A stretch of DNA of 64,000 nucleotides. Origin: Apium graveolens. Taxonomy: Eukaryota; Streptophyta; Magnoliopsida; Apiales; Apiaceae. The notes beneath the pieces are model-generated. The model was not told where the DNA came from. It was given only the letters and a program-made list of their open reading frames with translations, and ran no database searches. Location of the stretch: contig NW_027419879.1 of NCBI RefSeq assembly GCF_009905375.1, forward strand, positions 1-64,000, read 5' to 3'. Positions within the stretch are counted from its first letter, which is position 1; each line of letters begins with the position of its first letter. Shown one piece after another: positions 21,103-32,830 of this stretch. The translations under genes and the position numbers were made by a program.

Positions 21103-22250
21103 TTGGATAGTACGTCGGGTCAAGGAATGAGAACAAAATTTTCATCGACCAAACTTAAGGACTTTGTAATACATATAGTATTACAGAAGACTCCATCGAA
21201 TGTTTCCTCTACTCCTGATTCTCCTTCGAGTACACATTTTTCGATAGCACATTATGTAAGTTGTAATAAATTTTATGTTAAACACCAAAATTTTCTTGCA
21301 GCTATTACTACAAGTGTGGAGCCACGGTCTTTTAAGGAGGCTGTGAAAGACACATGGAGGTGTAGTGCTATGCAAAACGAAATTCAAGCTTTAGAAGATA
21401 ATGACACATATCTTCCTCCCGGTAAGAAAGCTCTTGGCAATAAATGGGTGTACAAAATTAAGTATAACTCAGATGGAACAGTTGAAAGATTGAAGGCTAG
21501 ACTGGTTATTTTTGGGAATCATCGGGTGGAAGGTATTGATTATAATGAAACATTTGCTCTGATGGCAAAGATGGTCATTGTTCGGGTTTTCTTAGTCATT
21601 GTTATATCAAAAATTTGGGAATTACTTCAAATGGATGTCCAGAAAACCTTTTTATGCGGTGATCTCGATGAGGAAGTTTATATAAAATTTCCACCTTGTT
21701 TTAAATCTTCAAATCCTTGTATGATTTATTGTCTTCGTAAGTCAATAAATGGGTTAGGACAGTCACCTCGTTGTTGGTCTGATAAACTTGTTGCGGCATT
21801 AAAGGAATATAGATTCATGCAATCTTATACTGATTATTCACTTTTTACGTATACAAAAGGTGGTGTGCAAAAAAATGTAATTGTCTATGTTGATGACTTG
21901 ATTATTTCTGGAAGTGACTCCCATGCATTAAAGATGTTTAAAGATTATCTTTGCTCTTGTTTTCCCATGAAAGATCTTGGGATGCTGAAATATTTTTTGG
22001 GTATTGATGTGCCTTGAAGTCCTCAAGGATTATTTCTATGTCAACGAAAATATGCTCTTGATATTATTTTCGAAGCAGGTATTGGGTGATAGGCCTGTAA
22101 TTCTACTAATTGAACAAAATTATAAACTTGGTCATGCTACCGGTGCATATCTCACGGATCCTGAAAAATATAGTAGACTTATTGAGCGTATTATTTATTT
22201 GGTTGTTACACGCCCAGATTTTTCATACACAGTTCATATTTTTTCTTAAT
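21103..22250 (+). pseudogene. copia-4 reverse transcriptase
   Basis: The open part (21103-22017, 304 codons) holds SFKEAVKDTWRCSAMQNEIQ, LGNKWVYKIKYNSDGT, RLKARLVIFGNHRVEGIDYN, LLQMDVQKTFLCGDLDEEVY, CLRKSINGLGQSPRCWSDKL and VIVYVDDLIISGSDS. YVDD is intact; the usual LYGLKQ motif has become INGLGQ. After 22017 the frame shifts several times up to the RNase H. The first 60 codons after the start are linker and poorly conserved. Confidence 0.9.
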
Positions 22251-22844
22251 TTTTACAAAATTCTCGAAAAGAGCATTGTGATGCAGCGCTACATACAATT
22301 TGTTATTTGAAGGGAGCTTCGGGTCAAGGAATTTTACTTCGTTCTGATAGTGAATTGTCTTTGACCGGTTGGTGCGACTCAGATTGGGCAGCATGTCCTC
22401 TTACTTGGCGATCTTTTACTGGTTGGTTGGTATTTCTTGGACAGTCGCCAATATCCTGGGAGACTAAAAAGCAACCAACAGTATCCCGTTCTTCAATTGA
22501 AGCCGAGTATCGTTCTATGACAGCTATTACTTATGAGTTAAAGTGGTTGAAGGAACTTTTATTGAGTCTTGGTCATGTACATCACAAGAAAGCTATTCCT
22601 TTATTTTTTGATAGTCAGTCAACACCACACATTGTCAAAAATCATGTTTTTTTATGAGAGAACGAAACATATTAAGGTCGATTGTCACTTTGTGCGAGAT
22701 GTTATTCAAGATGGTATTATTTTTTCATTTTATATGCATACAACTAAAAAATTAGCAGATATCTTTACAAAGACTCTTAAAAAGAGACAGCTTGATTTTT
22801 ATTTTAGCAAGTTGGACATTTCTGATCTATATGCTCCAACTTGA
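22251..22844 (+). pseudogene. copia-4 RNase H
   Basis: LTGWCDSDWAACPLTWRSFT carries the first catalytic acid, SRSSIEAEYRSMTAITYELK the glutamate, and LFFDSQSTPHIVKNHVFL the next acid. After a frameshift at about 22650 it goes on with ERTKHIKVDCHFVRDVIQDG and KLADIFTKTLKKRQLDFYFS. All key residues are recognisable, so this is the best kept RNase H in the window. Confidence 0.9.
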
Positions 22845-22851
22845 GAGGGGG
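22843..22851 (+). other. copia-4 polypurine tract
   Basis: GAGAGGGGG directly before the 3' LTR. Same at 47337-47345. Confidence 0.9.
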
Positions 22852-22979
22852 TACTAGGAAAATATATTAAATATATATTATATTTTGAATATTTGTTATA
22901 GTGTTGTAATATTGATGTATATATACATACCGTCAAATACATTATTATGAAGGATTGAATAACATCTTTATTAATTTTA
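22852..22979 (+). repeat. copia-4 3' LTR
   Basis: Pairs with the 5' LTR; 128 bases against 136. Beyond TTAATTTT the two flanks diverge at once, which fixes the border. Same at 47346-47473. Confidence 0.85.
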
Positions 22980-23249
22980 TTAATAAAAAAAATGGGATGT
23001 TATACTTACTCTACAGGCGTTAGTTACAGATTTTTAACAAAATGACCGGTAGGTTAAGTAAATATTTTGTAACGCATTATATGTATGTGTGTCCATTTCT
23101 AGACATAAGTGTGAACAAAATACCGGCCACTAGTAAAGGGGTTAAGTAAATATTGTGCCCGTTTTGAAAATTTTAAAATAAATAAGTTATGACTTAAAAT
23201 GCATAAGTGATTTATAAGTGATAAGTTGAAAAAACTTATAAATTATATA
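22980..23249. other. unassigned flank of copia-4
   Basis: Contains GTTAAGTAAATATT twice (about 23054 and 23141) around the motif ACAAAATACCGGCCACTAG, which has a near match at 18814 on the other side of copia-4. It recurs at 47474-47743. Confidence 0.45.
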
Positions 23250-23507
23250 AGTGTTTGGATAATTTACTTATAAGTCAGATTTTTTTTACTTAAATGAGCT
23301 AAAATAAATAAAATTTAAATACAATTCTTTTTAATTCGTGAATTTTAAATTTAAATAATATTTACAAACATATATTTTAAAATAAAAATTAAAAAAAAAA
23401 GTTAAAAAAAATTAAAATAAATTGAGAAAAAGTACGACATTACTAACATTCAACTTATAAACTTATAAGTTATAAATTCGATTTATAAGTTGGGTCGACA
23501 AACACTC
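23250..23507. mobile_element. possible MITE with AGTGTTTG ends
   Basis: The left side has AGTGTTTGG then ACTTATAAGT; the right side has ATTTATAAGTTGGG then GACAAACACT, so the ends are imperfectly inverted over about 25 bases. The body is very AT-rich with no coding frame. No clear target duplication is seen. Copy 2 is at 47744-48001. Confidence 0.35.
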
Positions 23508-24056
23508 ATCGATAAATACCTATGAACTTATAATTAAATAAGTTAGTTTACCGACTATTGCGTGAGCTCTTCTTGTGGTTTACCTAGTACGCGACTGCGG
23601 GTTCCCTACTGAAAAAAATGGGTAGGGGCAACAATTAGTCAGAGGTGATGATTATAATGGGGTGTAGGAATTGAATACCTAATTTATTTAAACTGAAACT
23701 AAAAGCATTTTTAATTTATTAGACACCAAATTTTTGATAAGCATGTAGCAATAAAATTAAAACAAAAAAAAAAATCCTTTGTTATACTTTAAAGATTGTT
23801 TATTTATAAATTTAGTTATTGCCGTTTTACTAAAAATTGTCTTACACAATAATATTTGTCTCACTCAATCCCTCCTCTTACAAAAAACTCTTGCAAATAT
23901 TATTTTATTAAAATTATTTCATGTTGATAATAATATTTTTTTTCAAAATTATTAAAATTTAAATTATTAAATGAATCCAAATATAAGAAGCAATCATGAT
24001 AATTGTTGTACTAAATCATCATAATTACTACAAGAAAATTTACCCTCTAAAATTAA
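23508..24056. other. unassigned AT-rich stretch before the CACTA end
   Basis: No gene seen. CTACAAGAAAATTTACC at about 24028-24044 resembles a CACTA terminus lacking its first bases, so an older CACTA end may lie next to the clear one. It recurs at 48002-48549. Confidence 0.45.
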
Positions 24057-24480
24057 CACTACAAGAAAAATGGCTAAATTTGACCGAAAATTTTCGGTCA
24101 TATTTAGCTAAATTTGACCACAGCCGGTCACATTTAGTTAAATTTAACCGAATTGTGTCGGTCTTTTTCGGCTGGTCAAATTTAGCAAAATCGGTTAAAA
24201 TTAACATAAATTTGACCAATTAAATTTGACTGCCTAAAATTGACCGATTAAATTTGACCAAACTTTTGAAAATTTTAAAATTTGAATTTTTTTTTTTAAA
24301 ATTGGCGCTTAAATTTGATTTTTTTGAATTTTGCCGCTAAAAATTTTAAAATTTGAAAATTTGTGAATTTACCGCCTAACGTAAAGCAAATTTGACCGCA
24401 TTCCGTCAAATTTATAAATTTGACCGAACGCAGTCAAAAATATAAAATTGACCGAAGGAAGTCAAATTTAACTCTAACCC
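24057..24480 (+). mobile_element. CACTA transposon left end (TTTGACC family), copy 1
   Basis: It starts CACTACAAGAAAAATGG at 24057, a canonical plant CACTA terminus. Inside are more than ten copies of AAATTTGACC or its complement, and a perfect 20-base palindrome at 24081-24100 (TGACCGAAAATTTTCGGTCA). The subterminal motif differs completely from the ACATCGGTT family whose end lies 1.7 kb to the right in the next unit, so the two ends are unlikely to belong to one element. No transposase is seen. Confidence 0.8.
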
Positions 24481-25155
24481 ATATTTATCAAATGCAGTAA
24501 CTTCCCGGTACATTCTGCTAAGTTTCTACCAAAAATCTGCTACAACACATAATTTTTATTATTATGATTTTGTGTCACTAATCAATATACAATTTATGTT
24601 ATATAAATATTTAACACAATAAAATAATTACATATCATATTTCATAATTATTAATATTATTATTATTATTATTTTCATTACAAACTTACTCATAGAACTT
24701 AACTAAAACTTTCAAATCGAATTCTAAAACACTACTTTCTCTTTATTTAGTTTGACGGAAATGGTTACCGGACAATGGTTGGTTGATGAATATGCTCCTG
24801 TCAAACTACTGGTTGACTGCTAAAATAGCAAATCAAATATATTTATTTTTTTCTAAACTTTTTATCATATCACTAAAATATATCGATATTGACATTTGCA
24901 AGGTTGGATCATTAATAAATATATTTAGAAAAATTGAAACATTAATATGACACAAAACACTAGTAAGAAATACTCGTCAAACTACTAGTTGACTGTTAAA
25001 ATATCAAACCAAATACATTATTTTTTTTCTAAAATATTTATTTTTGGATGAATACGTTTGTGTTATTGTTTGGATGTTTTTTGTTGGGATGTTGCATTGT
25101 TTTGGTTCCCGGTGGCTGTAAATACTACCAGGATGGCATGAAATTTACAGAACAT

Positions 25156-25777
25156 TAACATCACAATGGTACATGTAAAACGATGTAAAAAATGTACAAA
25201 AGACATCATACAAAATAATATTAAACAAAGAAGAACTAAAAAACCGATGTGAAATAGTCATTTGACATCGGTTCTGGAAAAAAACTCAATGTATTTTAAG
25301 TCAAATAACATCGGTTAGAGAAATCGGCTGATGTTAAACAAAAAGATTTAACATCGGTTTCGTGAAGAACACCCATGTCTTATTCATCACTTCACATCGA
25401 GGGGCTAATTTAACCGATGTCTGATTAAACATTTCACATCGGGCAATTAATATAAATCATTGTCTGATCTAGCATTTCACATCGGTTTGTTCGAAAAAAA
25501 TTTAATAAATGGCTTTTAGAGCTTATATGTTTCATGTTTTAATGGATAAATACCTCATAATATACTCATATTCACCTAGAAATACTGTAATATAAACTGA
25601 AATTTGTTACAAAGACAGCACATTTAATCTTAAAACCGATGTATAGTACTTTAATAGACATCAGCTGTTAACCGATGTCAAAGGCTGATGACATTTAACA
25701 TCACACGCGAAGACATCGGTTCAGATTTTTTTAACATCGGTTCTGAACCGAAGTCTGATCCCATATTTCTAGTAGTG
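25156..25777 (-). mobile_element. CACTA terminal region, copy 2
   Basis: Second copy of the ACATCGGTT-type CACTA end. The terminus at 25777 cuts copia-1 at the same base as in copy 1. It differs only by small indels, such as an extra A near 25370 and fewer T near 25727. Confidence 0.85.
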
Positions 25778-26145
25778 TTATTGTCGCTATTCCTTGTGTA
25801 GATTAGACCGTACTCCAGCGTGCCACTGATATACCTGAGGATTCGCTTTGCAGCCTGTTGATGTAGTACTATTGGCTTCTCCATATATCTGCTTATGATT
25901 ACCACTGAAAAGGCTATGTCTAGTCTTGTATGGATTGATTAGTATCGCAAACCTCCTACGATACTCTTGAATTCAGTTGTGTCCACGAGCTTTCCTCCTT
26001 CATCTTTGGTTATTCGTTCTTTAGGATCCATAGGATATTTAGTTGAATTACACCCCAGCATCCCAGCCTTCTCAAGGATTTTTTTTGCATATGCTGTTTG
26101 TTTCAACTCAATGTAATCATTCCCCAGTTCTACTTCTATCCCCAA
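25778..26145 (-). pseudogene. copia-1 end of RT and start of RNase H, copy 2
   Basis: Same truncated piece as at 1243-1610. The open frame at 25678-25905 runs on into the CACTA sequence because the T run at 25727 is shorter, so its downstream residues are not copia. Confidence 0.85.
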
Positions 26146-26148
26146 CTA

Positions 26149-28238
26149 TTATGATAACTTTCCTAGGTTTCTCATCTCAAAGCGTGTATTCATCTGTTCC
26201 TTGAATTCTTCAATAACAGACACACTCGTACCCGTTACTAGTAAGTCATCGACATAGACCCCCATTAGCAGCATCTCCCCTCCAATTCTCTTTGTGTAGA
26301 CAGCATGTTCATACGGGCATGGAATGAATCCAAGCTCTTCAAGACATTTACTCAACTTTGCGTACCACGCACGAGGTGCTTGACGCAAACCGTAGAGTGC
26401 TTTCACGAGTCTATAAACCAGCTGTTCGTTTCCTTTTTTCACAAAGCCCTCCGGTTCAGTGACATAGACCTCTTCCTGAATTTCTCCGTTTAAGAATGCC
26501 CACTTGACATCTAAGTGGTATACTTCCCATGAATTCTTTGCAGCAAGAGCTAAGAGTAGTCTTACTGTCTCTAAACGCGTCACTGGTGCAAACAACTCAT
26601 CGAAGTCTCTCCCTTGTTGCTGAATATATCCTTTTGCAATGATACGCACTTTGTGCTTCACCACTTGTCCATTTGCATCCTTTTTAACTTTGTAAACCCA
26701 TTTTAGGCCGATAGCCTTTTTGCCAGCAGGAAGCTCAGTTAGTTTCCAAGTGTGATTTTTTTCGACTGCGTCAATCTCATCCTTCATTGCCTGTTGCCAA
26801 CTGTTTTCTGTAGCAGCCCTACTGTAGCTCGTAGGTTCGACTGTTCCCATCAACATAAGTTCATCATCGTCTAATTCTACTTCTTCAGTGGCGTCGTAGA
26901 TATCTGTCAATTGTCTGAATTTTCTGGGAGGTTCACTGCTTTCTTCTGTTTCACTGTTTCCTTCTGCATTACTTTCATTACGAGCAGGTGGTGTGTTTGA
27001 GTGCTCATGGGTTTTGCTTTGGCCAGACTTTATGCTCCATTCACTAGCATTTGAGTGTCCATCTTGTGTAATTTCTGGACTTCTTACATCCTTATCATCT
27101 TCACCCTCGACTGCATTCTTATCCACTCTTGTGTGCAAGTTAACAACAGTGAACGTACCCTGATAGTCACCTCTGGTTGTGTCCAACCTCTCCCAGCTCC
27201 ACCCTTTCTTTTCTTCAAAAATTACATCACGACTCACATGTACAGTACCGTTCTCAGGATCATATACTCTATACGCCTTTGAACCAGGTTCTTTCCCTAG
27301 TTTGATTACCATTTTGCTACGATTACTGAGCTTCGTCACTTGGTTTGCTGGAAGTTTCATGTGTGCTAAGCATCCGAAAATCCTGATGTGCCCCATATCT
27401 GGCTTTCTCCCAGTCCATGCCTCGTACGGTGTTACTCTAGATAATGCCCTGGTGGGTAGTCTATTTAAAATATAGACTGAATATCTTACTGCCTCCGCCC
27501 AGAATATGGCTGGTAAGCTCTTTTCTTTTAGGAAGCTTCGGGCCATCTCCACAACAGTTCGATTTCTTCTTTCCACCACCCCGTTCTGTTGTGGTGAGTA
27601 TGGTGCAGTGAGTTGCCTGGTAATGCCTGCTTCTTCATAATAGGCATTAAAAGATTTTGAAGTGAACTCACCTCCCCTGTCTGTTCGAAAGGTTTTGATT
27701 TTTGCTTTTGTCCCCTTTTCAACTTTTGCCCTGAACCTTTTGAATGCCTCAAATGCTTCGTCTTTGCTCTTCAGAAAATACACCCACATGACTCTGGTGT
27801 AATCATCTACACACAACAGAAAATACCTGTTTCCTGTCACAGTTGGAGGTGTGATTGGTCCACAAAGGTCTCCATTGATGATTTCCAATGCTTCCTTAGC
27901 ACTGTAGATTACCTGGCCTGGGAACGGCTTTTTTGCTTGTTTTGACATGAGACAGCCGTTGCATACTTCACTCTGTGGGTTTATTTTAGGCATGCCAACT
28001 ACCATCCTTTCAGCAGACATTAAACTCATAGCTTTAAAGTTCACATGCCCAAGCCGTGCATGCCATAACCAGATTCTTCATCGACTTTTGACAACATGCA
28101 ATCTGCAGTTTCACTATCTAGAAGAATTTTATAGAGACGGTTTGTAGAATGTTTTACCTTCATGAGCAGCTTTCCCTTTCCTTCATAAACCCATAGGTAC
28201 TTGCCTTTTATTATGAATTGATTGCCATCTTCAGCCAT
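26149..28238 (-). pseudogene. copia-1 integrase and reverse transcriptase, copy 2
   Basis: One A is missing near 28072 (AACCAGATTC against AACCAAGATTC). This shifts the first part (28041-28238) away from the remaining 631-codon frame (26149-28044). The break falls just ahead of the integrase zinc-binding histidines. The catalytic acids of integrase and the RT YVDD are unchanged. The other two copies have the A, so this is a private mutation or an uncorrected read error. Confidence 0.9.
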
Positions 28239-28750
28239 CTACCCAAGAGAGTTAATATTACTACATAACGCAGGGATATAGTATACCTTTGTCAGAAGTC
28301 TGTCTTCTCCATTCTTGCACCTTAGCCGAATTGTACCTCTTCCTTCAATATGTACCATCGACCCGTCACCAAACCTGACTTGTCCCTTGACACCTTTGTC
28401 CAACTCTACAAATTTTGATAACTGACCTGACATATGATTGCTAGCCCTATTGTCGAGGTACCATACGTTTGAGGCTGTCTGATTATTTGTAACCGTCTTG
28501 TCCAACTTTGGTGTCACTCTACCTTCGTCAACCAGCAACATCTTTTCAGTTATTAGTAATGCAGGTTCGTCGTCCTGCATTTGTGCCAGGTTGGCCTCTT
28601 CCCTTTGCTGGACGTCACGCTTTGATTTCTTGCATTCAGCAGCGTAATGTCCGTAACCCAAGCAGTTGAAACACCGTACTTTGCTCTTGTTTCATGTTCC
28701 ACGTACAAAGTCTCTTCGTCCCTTTGAGTGTTCATACCCCTCTGATCCAC
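28239..28750 (-). pseudogene. copia-1 zinc knuckle and protease, copy 2
   Basis: Matches 3707-4218. The CCHC knuckle is intact, the protease triplet is DNR, and the same two stops bound the frame. Confidence 0.85.
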
Positions 28751-28859
28751 TCCTTCCGTTCTGTTTCAGCCAATCTTCTTGTGTGAGAAGCAGTTGAGTC
28801 TCCTTATTCTCCCTTTTGACCATTCTTTCGCTGTTAGCATCAGCTGTCCTCCACTAGTA

Positions 28860-29453
28860 TCATTCAAGCCCCCTCAGTCTTTCTTCATGTGCCTTCAGAG
28901 ACCCAACGGTTTCTTCTACAGACATGGTCTCTAGATCTCCAAATTGCTCGATGATGGACGCGATTTGAAGAAATTTGTTGGGCACAGCTCGTAGTAGCTT
29001 CTTCACTACATAATCTTCTTTGATTTCTGCTCCCAAAGATCTAATAGTGGTCACCAATATATTGAGCTTCATGTTAAAATCATCAAGTGCGTCTGTGTCT
29101 TTCATTCTCAGTGATTCAAACTCGGATTTGAGGGTTTTAATCCTTGCTTTTCTCACACGTTTCGCTCCTAAGCACATAGTTTTGACGGCTTCTCACGCTT
29201 CCTTTACTGTCTTTTTCTCTGAAACAGCTAGCAGAATATCCTCCGGAATTCCTTGATAAATGGAAGCCAAAGCCACTTTATCGGTCCTTTCCTCGATCAC
29301 CGTCGTTGAGCCTGTACTATCTATTGCAGACCACACTTCCTGTGCTTCCATGTATACCTTCATCTTGATCGCCCATGTTGTATAGTTTCCTCTGTTTAGC
29401 ATAGGATAACTCAGCCCGATCGTCCCCTCCTCCGTTTTTCCAGTTTCCACCAT
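28860..29453 (-). pseudogene. copia-1 gag, copy 2
   Basis: Matches 4329-4922, including the TGA in place of tryptophan near 29191. One T fewer than copies 1 and 3 is present near 28815 in the non-coding gap upstream of the knuckle frame. Confidence 0.88.
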
Positions 29454-29494
29454 GGCTATCTTTGGCATGTACTTGGCATAAACAAATGTTACCC

Positions 29495-29506
29495 GCTCTG
29501 ATACCA
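29495..29506 (-). other. copia-1 primer-binding site, copy 2
   Basis: TGGTATCAGAGC on the minus strand, adjacent to the LTR at 29510. Confidence 0.9.
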
Positions 29507-29509
29507 GAT

Positions 29510-29803
29510 TGCGGGATATATCAAGTTTATATTAGTGTTTGTATATAACTGAAAACAAAGAGAAAGTACTTCTGAATGTGCTGATCATTCAATTAAAAGC
29601 AATTACAAAGATAAATACACCTGTGAGCAGATGTGATCCTAAAAACAAGGACTTACTTTCCTAAAAGATAGCAGCTTCCTAACGTTTTATTCAACAACTC
29701 TCTGCACTATCTCAGCTAATAATATGACCAAGTCACACACTAAAACAAAGAAATAAAATAACATGCAATAATTAAATAAGCACGCTCTTGATTAAAACTA
29801 ACA
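29510..29803 (-). repeat. copia-1 5' LTR, copy 2
   Basis: Same borders as the LTR in copy 1, with no length change. The outer border is inferred as there. Confidence 0.65.
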
Positions 29804-29812
29804 AAAATATAC

Positions 29813-31005
29813 GTCTTGCTAGGTTAAATATAAAGCTGTTGTCAATGCAGCAACTGCAAATTTGTGAATTAAAAATTTACCCTTGGTGTTCCACTCTTAT
29901 AACCACCCCAGATTGTTTATGCACTGATGCTGTATTTTTAAGTTCAAATCCAATCTTTCAATCAATCTCGTATAAAGCATATTTATGTAGACTTTTATTC
30001 GTAAACGTGTCTGTCATGGAATGTTTCATGTGAAACATGTAGATACCAAAGATCAAAAGGATGACATCCTCACCAAACATGAGTCAATCAAGTCCTATCT
30101 TGAAAGGATAATAGATAATTATGCTACACCATTTAATCATGGACTATTATGCACATTATAATGATAATGATAGTAATGTTAAGCAGGTATGTGGGGATGA
30201 TATTAATGTTAAGCCGGAAAATGGTTAAGCAGTAAGGTAAGTAAAAAAAGGTGGGGATAATATAGATAACTAATAACTACGTTGTACCATTTAATCATGC
30301 ACTATTATACGTACTGTAATGATGTTATTATCATGGCATAAAGTAGTTAGGCAAAAGTAGTGGGATAGTTCAACAATTAATAGCTTAGACTTCTATATCA
30401 TCTCTGTCATGTGTAAATAGATCTGCTAATGTTATACTTGTTGGAGTTTTTAATCTAAACATAGTTAGTATTTTAATTAGCTGCTTTTTAGTCATTATCG
30501 TCAGTTTGTCCTGGTAATATGGCAGCAGAATCATTTTAGGAGATTTGATTTGATATCAAATGTGTGGAGTGAAATAAGGAGTCTGTTAGTTGTAGTGTGC
30601 GAGATTTTAGCATCCATTTGGGACTGAGGCTCGCTTATATATTTTGCATTGCATCTTGTTTCTATGTATCTCTTTATATAAAAAGTTCTGCAGTTTTCTC
30701 TATCATATAGTTTTTTCATCTCTCAAGTATATCTTATTTGTATTAAAAGGCTATTTTGCTGGTTAGATTCAGCACGTGGTATCAGAGCAATAGAACCTGG
30801 AGACACCTGTTGTTGTTGCTGGAATGGAGCCTACGACCATACAGAAGGAGAGTTCGTTCAGATTAGTTACCAAGTGTTAACAAAGACCAACTATGCAGTC
30901 TGGGCACTCAAAATGAAAGTGTTCATGCAAGCCCATGCTGTGCGGAAAGCCATTAAACTCAAGGTGACTAAAGATGGAAAGGAGACTATAAAATTGAGTA
31001 TCTAG
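29813..31005 (+). mobile_element. Ty1/copia remnant copia-2, copy 2
   Basis: RNase H relic at 29813-30144, PBS at 30777-30788 and gag at 30824-31005. One A is missing near 30865 (GATTAGTT for GATTAAGTT), so gag is frameshifted in this copy. Confidence 0.75.
30777..30788 (+). other. copia-2 primer-binding site, copy 2
   Basis: TGGTATCAGAGC, three bases from the LTR-like end CAGCA at 30774. Confidence 0.9.
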
Positions 31006-32243
31006 CTTTCGATTATACTTTACGAAAGTATATCTGATTTGCAACACTTTAGTTGTGCATCGTTTCGACAAAGAGAATCTGAGAATATAGATATAAAATA
31101 GTGTTTTATTGATACGTTGAAATTAATTTTTTCTTATAAGAAGAAATAGGGATAGAAAAGTACATGCCTTCCAAGTGTAAGTTTATTGTTATAATGTTTA
31201 TATTATTTAACTTGGGAGTTAAAATATTATAAATTATATGATATTGATTAAGATGTTATAGGAGAGGCGGATGGAGAGGGATAGTGATATCGAAAGCAAG
31301 AGCCTTGGGCCTGGTACCGTAACTCTTCATGGAATTTGCAAGTTCCATAGGCGTGAAAACTTCTTTTGCTGCCTTGTTGAAATCTGTTCTATTAGTATAT
31401 TGAAATCTACTGTCTAGAAAACTCCTGCAAGTAGTGTGAGGGGCTCTTCACCGAAAGTACCCTTTAGTAAATTTGTAGCTCTTTCAACAACAGCATCCTG
31501 GTACAGATTGCTTAGCATTTTAGTTTTCTTTTCTTGTATTTTTGTAGGATTATAACTCATAAATTAAATGCAGTTTGTAAATTATTGCCAACGTTTATTC
31601 CAGGAGTTAGGGTGATTTGTTAAAGAAATATTAGACTTTTCGTGATTGATTTAGTTTACAATAGTTTATCCTGATGATTGGGATTTTGCTTAAATTTAGA
31701 TTAAAATCTTCTCAGACTAATCAATTCTTTTTTATTGGTTAAAATATGTAAGCATGCAATACATTGCATTTGGCTTGATAAAATTTTGGGGATACAAGAA
31801 CAGAATGGTCATAAAATATCTTCCTTTTAGACTGACTATACTTATTCGTACTTCTGTTTCCCAGAAAAGGTAATGAAATTACTATTTTTGCAGGTTGAAG
31901 AAAGGGTTCAGAGAAAAGGTCTTGATTTTTAAAAGTCTAAGACTGGTTCTGTTCTAGCATTTAAAGTCAGCTTCACAGAGTAATCTACCACGTATATCTC
32001 TTGATTGACCAAGTTTTCTCAGACCATGAGGCAGGTTACAAGTTTGACCTCTTTTCCTGGTTCTTATACTCTAAAACTTCTACTTTCTCGAGCTCTAAAA
32101 GTGTTAGCGCATATGCTTCTCTCTTAGTGTGTTTTTTAACATTATATATATTATGTATATGTGTTATATAGGACGGATGATAGCGCTAGCACAAGGGAGG
32201 GGAAGCTGATCTTTCGAACCCTTTAAACTTTCTGGTGGAAGTT

Positions 32244-32830
32244 GCAAATCAAGAAGAACCGGCATTCAAATCAGAAATGACCAATGGTCCGAAGATTAAA
32301 GGACTTTTTTTAGAACTAAATGGAAAATCGAAGATAAAAAGAATAGCATTGGTTTAACTATAACAGTGATAAAAAGAGTTGTGACTTTTGGATGAAATTT
32401 AGAACTTTGTTTATTTTGGTTAAGTTGGAACTTTGTATTTGTTGAATTTGAACTTTGATTAATAGTTCTTAAGTTAATATATTATTAAGAATTCAATATT
32501 CCAAAGTGTCATCAATGGATATTTTTATGTTGGTAAAATAGTAAAAAGTGTTACAATAAATACAATAGTGTTACAGTATAGACAAGAGTGTTTATAAAAA
32601 AAGTGTTACAATAAGTTATATGTAACCAAAAGAATTTAATTATTTTACTATATTGTGTTACAATAGCAAAAATTATGTTGCAAAAGAGTTTATCACAACA
32701 TATTTTTTGGTGTTATTAAAGGTTTAGGGGTGTTGTGATGGAACTGTGGTTGCACATGTTTGGTGTTACCATATATACTGAAGTGTAACCTAACAGTGTT
32801 ATCATAGACCCCTATCACAGTACGAGCAAA
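32244..32830 (+). repeat. dispersed repeat B1, copy 2
   Basis: Same segment as 7718-8304 with single-base indels, for example near 32371 and 32537. Confidence 0.75.

Larger units (their letters stand above)
19314..22979 (+). mobile_element. Ty1/copia element copia-4 with both LTRs, gag-less, copy 1
   Basis: Two short LTRs flank a degenerate PBS, protease, integrase, RT, RNase H and a polypurine tract, in copia order. Total length is 3.67 kb, short for a copia element because gag is absent: only about 60-90 bases lie between PBS and protease. The two LTRs differ at roughly a tenth of their positions, so the insertion is old. Confidence 0.88.
1..24527. repeat. 24.5-kb tandem repeat unit, copy 1
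   Basis: The first bases of the window (ACCAAAAATCTGCTACAACA) recur at 24528 and 49022, and the whole order of elements recurs with them. The spacing is 24527 bases between copies 1 and 2 and 24494 between copies 2 and 3. The phase chosen is arbitrary because the left edge of the array lies outside the window. Private changes in this copy include a 2-base insertion near 2233 that breaks the copia-1 integrase-RT frame, a missing ATT near 109, and CAG in place of TAG at 10276-10278. Confidence 0.97.
25778..29803 (-). mobile_element. Ty1/copia element copia-1, 3' truncated, copy 2
   Basis: Same element and same two edges as in copy 1: the CACTA terminus on the left and the LTR edge in copia-2 RNase H on the right. 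PBS at 29495-29506; LTR at 29510-29803, again 294 bases. Confidence 0.88.

Noticed and set aside
23750..23960. AT-rich runs as a replication origin or matrix attachment region
   Set aside because: The whole window is AT-rich; no specific motif supports such a role.
24057..25777. One intact 1.7-kb CACTA element spanning the unit junction
   Set aside because: The two ends carry unrelated subterminal motifs and the flanking triplets (TAA, TTA) are not a duplication. A chimera fits better, though not proven.
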